64,000 nucleotides of DNA, taken from assembly GCF_020883455.1 (NCBI RefSeq), contig NZ_CP086615.1, forward strand, positions 248,001 to 312,000, written 5' to 3'. Source of the stretch: Spiribacter halobius. GTDB taxonomy: Bacteria > Pseudomonadota > Gammaproteobacteria > Nitrococcales > Nitrococcaceae. A model generated the notes under the pieces. The model saw only the letters and a program-made list of their open reading frames with translations, did no database searches and was not told the origin of the DNA. Below are positions 35,221 to 43,129 of the stretch, in pieces. The position numbers were made by a program, and so were the translations under genes. How positions within the stretch are numbered: the stretch's first letter is position 1; each line of letters opens with the position of its first letter.

Positions 35221-35991
35221 TCAGGCGTCGGCGAGCTCGGCGACCACGGGGGCGTGGTCGGATGGGCGCTCCCAGGCCCGGGGGCCCCGGTCCACATAGC
35301 TCGCCGTGAGCGCCCCGGTCACGGTGGGGCTGGTCAGGATGAGATCGATGCGCAGGCCGCGGTTGCGCTTGAAGTTGTTCATTCGGTAGTCCCACCAGGA
35401 GAAGACGGCTTCGTCCTGGGGAAAGCGGCGGAAGCTGTCGGTCAGTCCCAGCGCCATTAGCGCCTGCAGCGCCTCGCGCTCGGGGGTCGAGCAGAGTACC
35501 TGCTCGCGCCAGGCCTCCGGGTCGTGGACGTCCCGGTCCTCGGGGGCGACGTTGAAATCCCCAACCACCACGAGGCGCGGGTGGCGTGCCTGCTCGGCGG
35601 CGAGCCAGTCGCGCAGCCGCGCCAGCCAGTCCAGCTTGTAGGCGTACTTGTCGCTGCCCACGGCCTGGCCATTGGGGACGTACAGGTTCACGAAGCGCAG
35701 GTCACCGATCGTCGTGGCCAGCACCCGGCGCTGAGGGTCATCGAGGCCGGGGATGTCGGTCACCGGTGCCGACAGCGGCTGGCGTGCGAGCACCGCCACG
35801 CCGTTGTAGGTCTTCTGGCCGCTGCACAGTGACTCGTAACCCGCCTCGCGAAGAGCGTCGCGGGGAAAACGCTCGTCCGGGAGCTTGGTCTCCTGCAGGC
35901 CGACCACATCCGGCTGCGCCTGCTCCAGCCAATCCAGCACCTGGGGCAGGCGTACGTTGAGGGAGTTGACGTTCCAGGAGGCAAGCTTCAC
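35221..35991 (-). CDS. xthA: Exodeoxyribonuclease III
   Basis: 256 residues. Mg-dependent AP endonuclease and 3' repair exonuclease. MKLASWNVNSLNVRLPQVLDWL, LQETKLPD (metal-binding Glu), VVGDFNVAPEDRDVHDP (catalytic Asp/Asn) and SDHAPVVAEL (catalytic Asp-His) are all present. It starts 15 bases after the egtD stop, so it may be read from the same transcript, although it has no obvious link to selenium metabolism. Confidence 0.95.
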   Translation of the reverse strand: MKLASWNVNSLNVRLPQVLDWLEQAQPDVVGLQETKLPDERFPRDALREAGYESLCSGQKTYNGVAVLARQPLSAPVTDIPGLDDPQRRVLATTIGDLRFVNLYVPNGQAVGSDKYAYKLDWLARLRDWLAAEQARHPRLVVVGDFNVAPEDRDVHDPEAWREQVLCSTPEREALQALMALGLTDSFRRFPQDEAVFSWWDYRMNNFKRNRGLRIDLILTSPTVTGALTASYVDRGPRAWERPSDHAPVVAELADA

Positions 35992-36006
35992 GAGGGGGCT
36001 CCGGGT

Positions 36007-36936
36007 TCAGACCAGCAGGACGACGGCGAACCAGCCGTCGGCATCCGTCCACCAGCGCTCGCAGTCCCAGCCACCGGCGGCTGCCAGCGCGGCGAATCCG
36101 TCGCGAGTGTACTTGTGGGAGGTCTCCGTGTGCAGGCTCTCACCGGCCTCGAAGCGGAACCGCTCTCCGGCCACGGTGACCGTCTGCGGCCGCTCGGCGA
36201 TCAGGTGCATCTCGACGCGCGGCGGGTCGTCGGCATAGCGCGCCTCGTGCCGAAACGCCTCGGGATCGAAGTCGCCGCCGAGCTCGCGGTTGATGCGCCG
36301 CAGCAGGTTGCGGTTGAACTCCGCCGTCACCCCGGCGGCGTCATCGTAGGCCGGGATGAGGACCGAGGCGGGCTTGTCCAGGTCGAGCCCGAGCACGAGG
36401 CAGCCGTCCGCGCCTAGCAGGCGCCGGCAGCGAGCGAGCAGCGCGCCGGCCGCTTCGTCGTCGAGGTTGCCGAGGGTGGAGCCGGGGAAGAAGCCGGCCC
36501 GCCGGCGGTGCGCCGGCAGCCCATCCGGTAGCCCGAAGTCGGCGGTGAAGTCGGCCACCACCGGTTGCACGGTGAGCTCGGGAAACGCGCCCTGCAGCGA
36601 GCGCGCCGCCTCGTGCAGGTATTCCTCGGAGATGTCCACGGGGACATAGCCCGCGGGCCGGCTCAGGGCAGCGAGCAGCGGCCCGGTCTTGCGGCTGGAG
36701 CCACTGCCGAGCTCCACCACCAGCGCCTCCGGCCCTATGGCCTCGGCGATCTCTTCCATGTTCCCGTCGAGGATGGCGAGCTCGGTACGGGTCGGGTAGT
36801 ACTCGGGCAGCCGCGTGATCTCCTCGAAGAGCTCGGAGCCGCGCTGGTCGTAGAGCCAGGCCGAAGGGATACGCTTCGGTGAGCGGGCGAGCCCTTCCAG
36901 GACGTCCCTGCGGAAGGCGTCTTCGGTTCCGGTCAT
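36007..36936 (-). CDS. egtD: L-histidine N-alpha-methyltransferase (EgtD)
   Basis: 309 residues from ATG 36936. It trimethylates histidine to hercynine with three S-adenosylmethionines. Family marks: SAWLYDQRGSELFEEITRLPEYYPTRTE, SAM motif LVVELGSGSSRKTGPLL, PVDISEEYLHEAA and FFPGSTLGNLDDEAA. Hercynine is the backbone of both ergothioneine and selenoneine. The EgtB-like, SenB-like and SelD genes in the same 9-kb region imply the selenium branch. It is separated from the transporter genes by 574 bases carrying two nested hairpins, so it may have its own promoter. Confidence 0.93.
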   Translation of the reverse strand: MTGTEDAFRRDVLEGLARSPKRIPSAWLYDQRGSELFEEITRLPEYYPTRTELAILDGNMEEIAEAIGPEALVVELGSGSSRKTGPLLAALSRPAGYVPVDISEEYLHEAARSLQGAFPELTVQPVVADFTADFGLPDGLPAHRRRAGFFPGSTLGNLDDEAAGALLARCRRLLGADGCLVLGLDLDKPASVLIPAYDDAAGVTAEFNRNLLRRINRELGGDFDPEAFRHEARYADDPPRVEMHLIAERPQTVTVAGERFRFEAGESLHTETSHKYTRDGFAALAAAGGWDCERWWTDADGWFAVVLLV

Positions 36937-37006
36937 GGTTCGTCCTTGTATTGGCGTGCGAATGAGGTGGCCGCGGCCGCGCGGGAGACGTATGGGCCGT
37001 GCCCGG

Positions 37007-37114
37007 GGCGAGTTCGGGTGGGCGCGCACGGGACACGCCGTGAATACGTCCCTGTAGGCTCGTAGGCGAGGTCCCTCTCGCCTACGGTCCCGTGCGCGCC
37101 CACCCAAACTCGCC
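37007..37114 (-). repeat. Nested-hairpin element, copy B
   Basis: Outer arms 37007-37034 and 37087-37114 (28 bp, one mismatch). Inner stem CGTAGGCGAG/CTCGCCTACG with loop GTCCCT. On one side only is the shared segment, here in reverse (ACGCCGTGAATACGTCCCTG, then TAGGCT). Same design as copies C, D and E, but with arms of unrelated sequence. Confidence 0.8.
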
Positions 37115-37302
37115 CTGGCGAGCTCAGTGCACTCCTCCGCGACCGCGTGATCGGGAGGCGCCCGTGCTCGGGTCCACCCCGCAGCCGCCGTGGCGGGGTC
37201 AGCCTGCCCCCTGGGCGGCGGTGCGCGGAGGCGCCGCATTCACCGGCGCGCAAGTGACTGCCCCCTCTTCCAAGGGCCGTGCGGCGAGCACGGGGCATGC
37301 GT

Positions 37303-37412
37303 GAGCGGGAGGCGGTATCCCTCGCCGGGACCGTATGCGACAGGGATGTCGCATCCGAGCCTACAGGGACGTATTCACGGCGTGTCCCGGCGAGGGATAC
37401 CGCCTCCCGCTC
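37303..37412 (+). repeat. Nested-hairpin element, copy C
   Basis: Outer arms 37303-37331 and 37384-37412, a perfect 29-bp match. Inner stem ATGCGAC/GTCGCAT with loop AGGGAT. The shared segment GAGCCTACAGGGACG, then TATTCACGGC, lies between the inner hairpin and the right arm. Confidence 0.82.
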
Positions 37413-37510
37413 GGGGCACGGCCGGGCGGCGGGTGACGAGAGCACCGTTCGGGATGCCGCATCCAGGTCCCGGCGCGACCATTGAGCAGGCGCTTCCTGG
37501 CTCACTGCGC

Positions 37511-39031
37511 TCACGCTTCGCATGTCGGCGTGGTGCGCAGGTGAAGGCGGCGGCGGAGGTGGCGGGCGAGGGCGTCGACGGCGATGTTGAGCGCGGCGGT
37601 GATGAGGATGAGCACCAGGGCGCGGTCGAAGCGCAGCTCCTGGATGGCGCTATCCACGTAGAAGCCGAGCGTTGTGATCCCGAGGATCCCCAGGATCGCC
37701 GTCTCACGCATGATGATCTCCCAGCGGTAGAACAGGAACGCGAGAAACGAGCCGTACAACCGCGGGACCACCTCGAAGGCGTAGCGGTTGAGCCCGCGGG
37801 GGGCGTCGGGGCGGAGTACGAGCTCGTTGCTCTGGCGGCCGATGAGATGGCCGATGATGGCCCCGTTGTGCAGCGCCAGGGCGACCGCCGCCGGCAGCAT
37901 GGAGGGCCCCCAGAGCTGCAGCAGGATGTAGGCGAGCAGGTACTCGGGGGTGGAGCGCGCGACGATGAGCACCGCGTGGCCGAAGCCGCCGCCGAGGCGG
38001 CCGGTGAACTGCCGGGAGATCATCGGGAAGCTCGCGAGTGCCAGCAGCCCCGTCGCCACCAGGGCGATCTGCGTGAGCACCAGGGTCGCGGCGATACCCG
38101 GCAGGGCCTGGTTCATCAGGAGATCGCCGAGCCAGGGGAACAGCCCCGGCAGGCCCTCGCCGGCGCGCAGCGGCGCCGGCACGATGTCCTCGGTGAAGAA
38201 CCGCCCCATGTTGCCCCACATGATCGGCAGGCCCGTGCCGAGGAACCAGGGTGCCGCCAGCAGGTAGAGGGGGACCAGGCGCGGCCGCACCCACAGCCGC
38301 AGGCTCGCGATGAGCGCGAAGAACACCAGCAGCAGCATCCCGACCTCGCCGTAATGCCCCTCGCCGTAGGCGCTCTCCAGATAGAAGCCGAGGGTGGGCA
38401 TGCCAACGAAGCCGAGCACGGCGCTGGAGCGCAGGCCGCACTCCAGGCGGTAGCTGGTGTAGCTCATCAGGTGCGGCCAGACGTCCGGCACCCGGGCGTA
38501 CCAGAAGGCGGCGACGAGCCCCGTGCCCGGGGGCAGGGCACGGGTGGGTGTGGGGTCCGCCTCCTCCAGGATCTCCGAGTAGACGCGGGCGAACACCCCG
38601 GCGTAGGGGATGGCGATGGCGAGCACGCCGGTGAGCGGATGCAGCCCGAAGATCTGCAGGAAGATCAGCGCCCAGAACAGCTCATGGATGGCCCGCACGA
38701 ATGCGCAGCCCGTGCGCACGGCCCGGTACTGGAACACCAGCGCCAGGCCCATGCCGGCGGCAGCGCCGAGGGCGACGCCGCAGAAGGCAAAGGCCACGGT
38801 GCGCAGCAGCGCCGTCCCGGCGGTGTCCAGGGTGGCGAAATCCGGCTGCAGGATTCCGCCGAGGAAGCGGCCCAGTTCCGCCCACGGCGAGACCGCGCTG
38901 ATCTCCAGGTCCGCCGGAATCAGGCAGACCAGGGCGACGGCCACGAGTCCGAGGCTCGTGCGCACTGTGCGCGAGGCGAGGGCATCGCCGTCGGCACCGA
39001 GCCAGCGGCCGGTGCGCTCCGTCACCGCCAT
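37511..39031 (-). CDS. PhnE-type ABC permease, double-domain (proposed selenium oxyanion importer)
   Basis: 506 residues with two consecutive permease domains (about 80-270 and 330-500). Each has a membrane-spanning bundle with an EAA-like cytoplasmic loop (RVPDVWPHLMSYTSYRLE in the first, EVVPRLYGSFLAFLFYRWE in the second). PhnE permeases are usually single-domain dimers, so this is a fused pair. It lies 27 bases after the ATPase gene in the senA-phnD-phnC-phnE order. Substrate inferred from context as selenate or selenite; phosphonate or phosphite cannot be ruled out by sequence. Confidence 0.85.
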   Translation of the reverse strand: MAVTERTGRWLGADGDALASRTVRTSLGLVAVALVCLIPADLEISAVSPWAELGRFLGGILQPDFATLDTAGTALLRTVAFAFCGVALGAAAGMGLALVFQYRAVRTGCAFVRAIHELFWALIFLQIFGLHPLTGVLAIAIPYAGVFARVYSEILEEADPTPTRALPPGTGLVAAFWYARVPDVWPHLMSYTSYRLECGLRSSAVLGFVGMPTLGFYLESAYGEGHYGEVGMLLLVFFALIASLRLWVRPRLVPLYLLAAPWFLGTGLPIMWGNMGRFFTEDIVPAPLRAGEGLPGLFPWLGDLLMNQALPGIAATLVLTQIALVATGLLALASFPMISRQFTGRLGGGFGHAVLIVARSTPEYLLAYILLQLWGPSMLPAAVALALHNGAIIGHLIGRQSNELVLRPDAPRGLNRYAFEVVPRLYGSFLAFLFYRWEIIMRETAILGILGITTLGFYVDSAIQELRFDRALVLILITAALNIAVDALARHLRRRLHLRTTPTCEA

Positions 39032-39058
39032 GACAGGCCTCCATCGGCGCAGCCGCGC

Positions 39059-39709
39059 TCAGTAGAGGTCATTCAGATCCGCCTTGCCCAGGCGCGCGGC
39101 GGGTTCATCCAGGGCGATTCCGCCATCGCGGATGCCCACGACGCGATGGGCGAAGCGCAGGGCCAGGTCGATGTCGTGCAGCCCCAGGACGGCGGTATCG
39201 TAGGTCTCGGTGAGGGCCTCCATGACGGTGACCGCCAGCGGGCCGTCCAGCGCCGAGACCGGCTCGTCCGCCAGCAGCACGCCGGCATTCTGGAAGAGGG
39301 CTCGCGCCACGGCGACGCGCTGGCGCTGGCCGCCGGAGAGCTCCCCGGCACGGGACCAGAGCTGATCCGCCATGCCCAGGCGAGCCAGCAGCGGCCGGAT
39401 GGCGTCGACCTCCCGCCGGAACGGCCGGATCAGGTTGGCCAGGTTGTAGGCGGTGCCGTGCTCGGCCAGGCGGCCCATGTAGACGTTGTGAAAGACAGAC
39501 AGCGTCTGCACCAGGCCGAGGTCCTGAGGCACCAGGGCCAGGTCCCGCCGTGCCGGGTTGTACAGCAGCGAGAGCAGGGTCGACTTGCCGGCCCCGCTCC
39601 GCCCCACCAGCGCAACCCGCTCGCCCCGGCGGATGGTGAGCGTCAGCGGGCCGAGCACGGCGGTCTCGCCGTAGCTCGCCCGGGCGTCACGCAGCGCGAG
39701 CGCCTCCAT
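39059..39709 (-). CDS. PhnC-type ABC ATPase (proposed selenium oxyanion importer)
   Basis: 216 residues: Walker A GRSGAGKST, Q-loop VPQDLGLVQTLS, signature LSGGQRQRVAVARAL, Walker B VLLADEPVSALD and the H-loop histidine in LGLHDIDLAL. It is compact, lacking any C-terminal regulatory domain. The start overlaps the stop of the binding-protein gene by one base, so the two are coupled. It powers the double-domain permease encoded next. Confidence 0.9.
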   Translation of the reverse strand: MEALALRDARASYGETAVLGPLTLTIRRGERVALVGRSGAGKSTLLSLLYNPARRDLALVPQDLGLVQTLSVFHNVYMGRLAEHGTAYNLANLIRPFRREVDAIRPLLARLGMADQLWSRAGELSGGQRQRVAVARALFQNAGVLLADEPVSALDGPLAVTVMEALTETYDTAVLGLHDIDLALRFAHRVVGIRDGGIALDEPAARLGKADLNDLY

Positions 39710-40569
39710 CAGTCGATAAGGCCGATCGCCTGCGCCGTCTCGCGGATGCTGGCGTAGTCGTCGTTCTCCGCCGGGATGAAGCCGGAGCGCGGGAAGCGCT
39801 CGAGCAGGTCCGGGTCGTCCATGCCGAGCAGGGCCTGCTGCACCCGGTCGGCGAAGCCGTCGCCGAAGCGCTCGTCGACATCGCCGCGGATGCTCCACTG
39901 GTAGTCCGGATAGGGCGGCGTCTCCCAGATCACCTGCACCGCGTCGGTATCCACCTCGCCGGCCGCGACGGCCTCTTCCCAGACCGCGTAGTTGAGTGCC
40001 CCGGCCTGATAGCTGCCGCTCTCCACGAGACGCAGCGTGCGGCTGTGATTGCCGCTGAAGCCCACCCGCTCGAAGATCGCCTCCGGCGCCTCGCCGAAGT
40101 GCTGCCGCAGATGGTATTCGGGCATCAGCCGCCCGGAGGTGGAGCCCTTGGAGCCAAAGGTGAAGGTCAGCCCGCGCAGGCCCTCCGGCAGCTCGTCGGC
40201 GGGCTCCAGGCCGCTGCTCTCGTGGGCGATGAAGTAGGTGCGGAATTCGGTGTCCTCGACGCCCTGGGCGATGGCGCGGGAGCCGGGCACGGCGTCCCGG
40301 GCCTGCACGCCGGATAGACCGCCGAACCAGGCGAGCTGCACTTGGCCGTTGCGGAAGGCGCTCACCGCGGCGGCGTAGGACTTCACGGGTACGTAGCGCA
40401 CGTCGACGTCGAGCCGGCTCTCCAGGTAGTCGGCTACGGCGCCGAAGCGCTCCTCCAGGGCGCTCTCGTCCTGGTCGGGGATGGCGGTGAAGACGAAGGT
40501 CTGGGCGCCGGCCACCGGCGCGGCGAGCCCCAGGGCGGCAATGAGCAGTCGGCGCAGCAGGTTACGCAT
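39709..40569 (-). CDS. PhnD-type periplasmic binding protein, putative selenium oxyanion binder
   Basis: 286 residues with a signal peptide (about 1-22, PVAGA). FTAIPDQDESALEERFGAVA, YVPVKSYAAAVSAFRNGQVQ, LAWFGGLSGVQARDAVPGS and the ligand loop SKGSTSGRLMPEYHL belong to the PhnD superfamily. The subgroup beginning FTAIPDQDE, found beside selD, has been named a putative selenate-binding protein (TIGR04553, from memory). It lies 29 bases after senA. Together with the ATPase and permease it should feed selenium into the pathway encoded around it. Confidence 0.85.
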   Translation of the reverse strand: MRNLLRRLLIAALGLAAPVAGAQTFVFTAIPDQDESALEERFGAVADYLESRLDVDVRYVPVKSYAAAVSAFRNGQVQLAWFGGLSGVQARDAVPGSRAIAQGVEDTEFRTYFIAHESSGLEPADELPEGLRGLTFTFGSKGSTSGRLMPEYHLRQHFGEAPEAIFERVGFSGNHSRTLRLVESGSYQAGALNYAVWEEAVAAGEVDTDAVQVIWETPPYPDYQWSIRGDVDERFGDGFADRVQQALLGMDDPDLLERFPRSGFIPAENDDYASIRETAQAIGLID

Positions 40570-40598
40570 GGTGTCAGTCCCTTGTGGTTGACAGTGGC

Positions 40599-41918
40599 TC
40601 AGAGCGCGCAGGTGCGGAAGCCCGCGATGGTGTCGTTGCGCTCGGGGGTAAAGAAATTGCGGAAATTGTTGTTCACGAGCCGGGAACGGGTGGCCCAGGC
40701 GCCGCCACGCAGCACCCGCCGGCCTTCCTTGAACCAAGGCTCCGAGTAGTCGGCGTAGAGGTCGGCCTGAAAGCCGGGGAAGGGCTGGAACAGGCTGCTG
40801 GTCCACTCCCAGACGTTGCCGAGCATCTGCCGGCAGCCGCAGGCGCTCTCGCCCTCGGGGAAGGCAGCGACGTCCACGGCGCCGAGGCGGTAGCCGTCCA
40901 GGTTGGCCGGCGGCCGCTCGGGCAGCGCGTCGCCCCAGGGGTAGAGGCGCTTGCCGGGGGCCAGGCGGTCGCCGTCCGGGACGCGGCTTGCAGCCACCTC
41001 CCACTCCACCTCCGTGGGCAGGCGCCGGCCCGCCCAGGCGCAGTAGGCCTCCGCCTCGTAGTAGCTGACGTGCGCCACCGGCTGGTGCGGCGGCAGCGGG
41101 AGCCAGCGGTCGAACCAGCGCAGCTGCCAGCCGTCGCCGTCGCGACGCCAGTAACAGGGCGCCTCGAGCCCTTCCGCCTCGCGCCAGGCCCAGCCGGCCT
41201 CGCTCCAGAGCTCCCGCCGCCGATAGCCGCCGTCCGCCACGAACTGGGCGAACTCGGCGTTGGTCACCGGCGCCCGGGCGATGCGGAACGGCGCCACGCT
41301 GACCGTGTGCGGCTGCTTCTCGTTGTCGAAGCGAAACGGCACGGTCTCGTCGGAGCCGAGCAGATGCTCGCCGCCCGGCACCGCGACATCCCCCGGCAAC
41401 GGGCCGGCGGCCGCCTCGGGCAGGTCGGCGGGTGTGGCCAGCGCCGGCGGTGGGTCGGAGAGGGTCTGGCGGGTGTAGGCGAAGGCCTCGCCGTGCATGT
41501 CCTCGTGGAAGATGGCGAGCTGCCAGGCATAGCTGGACGCCGCGTCGGCCGTGCCCTCCGGCAGGCGGGCCACCATCTCGTCGCGCACCTGGCGCAGGTA
41601 GTCCAGGGTGTCCGCCATGGTGGGCAGCGGGAGATCCCAGCGGTCGTCGTGGGCCACGCCCATTGAGTCATAGAGCCGCTCGGCGTGGGGAATGCGGTAA
41701 TCCGGCAGCCCGTGCAGCTCGCGCAGCACGAAGTGGTCGTAGAAGAACCCCACGTGGCCGATCTCCCACTGGGGCGGATTGACGATGCTAAGCTTCGGCC
41801 CGAGCCGGCGCTCGCCGGAGAGATCGCCGGTGAGCTCGACGGTGCGCCGGCGGGCGTCGTCGAGCATGGCCGCGAGCCGCTCGGATGCCACTGGATGGGT
41901 GCTCGGCACTTCGATCAT
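40599..41918 (-). CDS. senA: Selenoneine synthase (EgtB-like SenA)
   Basis: 439 residues: an N-terminal DinB-like four-helix domain and a C-terminal formylglycine-generating-enzyme/sulfatase-modifying domain (about 160-435, GNVWEWTSSLF, VLRGGAWATRS). The iron site is H55 (WEIGHVG) with H138 and H142 in HEDMHGE. EgtB joins a sulfur donor to hercynine and SenA does so with a selenosugar. I call SenA because SenB and SelD are adjacent and EgtA/C/E are absent from the window; EgtB remains possible. ATG 41918 has GGGGGAAG upstream; ATG 41867 is an alternative that would widen the gap to senB. Confidence 0.82.
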   Translation of the reverse strand: MIEVPSTHPVASERLAAMLDDARRRTVELTGDLSGERRLGPKLSIVNPPQWEIGHVGFFYDHFVLRELHGLPDYRIPHAERLYDSMGVAHDDRWDLPLPTMADTLDYLRQVRDEMVARLPEGTADAASSYAWQLAIFHEDMHGEAFAYTRQTLSDPPPALATPADLPEAAAGPLPGDVAVPGGEHLLGSDETVPFRFDNEKQPHTVSVAPFRIARAPVTNAEFAQFVADGGYRRRELWSEAGWAWREAEGLEAPCYWRRDGDGWQLRWFDRWLPLPPHQPVAHVSYYEAEAYCAWAGRRLPTEVEWEVAASRVPDGDRLAPGKRLYPWGDALPERPPANLDGYRLGAVDVAAFPEGESACGCRQMLGNVWEWTSSLFQPFPGFQADLYADYSEPWFKEGRRVLRGGAWATRSRLVNNNFRNFFTPERNDTIAGFRTCAL

Positions 41919-41944
41919 CGTGCTTCCCCCAAGGATGCCGTCAA

Positions 41945-42910
41945 ATGCGAATCACGCTGGTCACGCCCGCCGCGCCCCGCTCCCGCGCCGGCAATCGCGC
42001 GACAGCCACGCGCTGGGCGGGCCTGCTGCGCGGGCTCGGCCACCGCGTGCGGATCGTCGAGGACTGGCAGCCCGGCGACCCTGCCCCGGAGCTGCTGCTG
42101 GCGCTGCACGCCTGGCGCAGCGCGGGGGCCATCGCCCGCTTTGCCGAGGCACAACCGCAACGCCCCCTCGTGGTAGTCCTGACCGGCACCGACATCTATC
42201 GGTTCCAGCACAGCCACCCCGCCGAGACCCTGCCGAGCCTGGAGCGCGCCCACGCCCTGATCGGCCTGCATGCGGACGTCGCCCAGGACATCCCGGCGCG
42301 CTTCCGGGATCGGCTGCACACCGTGCTGCAGTCCGCCCTGCCGCTGCCGGCAAGCTATCGCGGGCCGGTGCGCGGGCGCTTCGAGGTCTGTGTCATCGGC
42401 CACCTGCGCCCGGAGAAGGACTCCCTGCGCGCCGCCTATGCCGCGCGCCGCCTGCCTGCCGGCTCGCGGGTTCGGGTCGTCCAGGCCGGCCGCGCCCACA
42501 GCGAGGACTGGGCCGAGGCGGCGCGCTCGGAGATGGCGCTCAACCCCCGCTACCGCTGGCTCGGCGAGATCCCCCACGGCGACGTGCGGCGGCTCCTCGC
42601 CCGCAGCCGTGCCATGGTCATGAGCTCCGTCATGGAGGGCGGCGCCAACGCGGTCTCCGAGGCCTGCGTGGCGGGCCTGCCGGTGCTGGCCTCGGAGATC
42701 CCGGGCAACACCGGCCTGCTCGGCGCCGACTACCCCGGCTACTACCCGCCGCAGGACACCGCCGCGCTGGCGTCCCTGCTCGAGCGCAGCGAGCGCGACC
42801 CGGCCTTCCTCGAGCGCCTGCGCCGCCACTGCGCGGCGCTGGCCCCCCGCTTCACCCCGGCGGCCGAGCAGGTCGCCCTCGCCCGCGTCCTCGCCGCGGT
42901 CACGGCCTGA
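41945..42910 (+). CDS. senB: Selenosugar synthase SenB (TIGR04348 glycosyltransferase)
   Basis: 321 residues, a GT-B glycosyltransferase. N-terminal MRITLVTPAAPRSRAGNRAT and ATRWAGLLRGLGHRV, the acceptor region VVVLTGTDIYRFQ, and the donor-site EGGANAVSEACVAGLPVLAS with the conserved Glu pair fit the TIGR04348 family, whose Variovorax member couples selenophosphate to a UDP-sugar. It is transcribed away from senA with only 26 bases between the annotated starts, and convergently with the SelD fusion gene. AAGGA precedes ATG 41945. Confidence 0.85.
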   Translation: MRITLVTPAAPRSRAGNRATATRWAGLLRGLGHRVRIVEDWQPGDPAPELLLALHAWRSAGAIARFAEAQPQRPLVVVLTGTDIYRFQHSHPAETLPSLERAHALIGLHADVAQDIPARFRDRLHTVLQSALPLPASYRGPVRGRFEVCVIGHLRPEKDSLRAAYAARRLPAGSRVRVVQAGRAHSEDWAEAARSEMALNPRYRWLGEIPHGDVRRLLARSRAMVMSSVMEGGANAVSEACVAGLPVLASEIPGNTGLLGADYPGYYPPQDTAALASLLERSERDPAFLERLRRHCAALAPRFTPAAEQVALARVLAAVTA

Positions 42911-42942
42911 GTCCGACCGGTACGCGGCCGGAATCGGAGACG

Positions 42943-43088
42943 ACCGCAAAGACGCGAAGCACGCAAAGAGGACCGCCAAGGTCGTGAATTCCAGGAAACA
43001 CGCGGCCTTCGGACCCGCTCCGGGTTCCTGCACGGACAGCCTTTCTCGCCTTTGCGCCATCTTTGCGTCCTTCGCGTCTTTGCGGTTC
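42943..43088. repeat. CGCGAAGGACG interspersed element, core-only copy
   Basis: ACCGCAAAGACGCGAAGCAC on the left, CTTTGCGTCC with TTCGCGTCTTTGCGGTT on the right, and about 85 bases between. It has the inner arms of the elements at 16855, 22301 and 24407 but lacks their CACAACG outer arms. It separates the senB and selD stops. Confidence 0.7.
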
Positions 43089-43129
43089 ATTCCGCGCATC
43101 GGGGCGTTCGCAGGTGAAGCGGCACCGCG

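Larger units (their letters stand above)
36937..37510. other. Hairpin-rich intergenic region between phnE-like gene and egtD
   Basis: 574 bases with no gene I can support. It contains two nested-hairpin elements in opposite orientations (37007-37114 and 37303-37412) separated by about 190 bases of GC-rich DNA. egtD's promoter should lie between the first element and 36937. Confidence 0.6.

Noticed and set aside
37511-40569. Phosphonate (C-P lyase) uptake system
   Set aside because: No phn lyase, phosphonatase or Pho-box is visible nearby, and the binding protein looks like the selD-linked subgroup. Not excluded biochemically.
40599-41918. Plain ergothioneine synthase EgtB as the primary call
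   Set aside because: Kept only as an alternative: the adjacent SenB-like and SelD genes and the absence of egtA, egtC and egtE in the window favour selenoneine.
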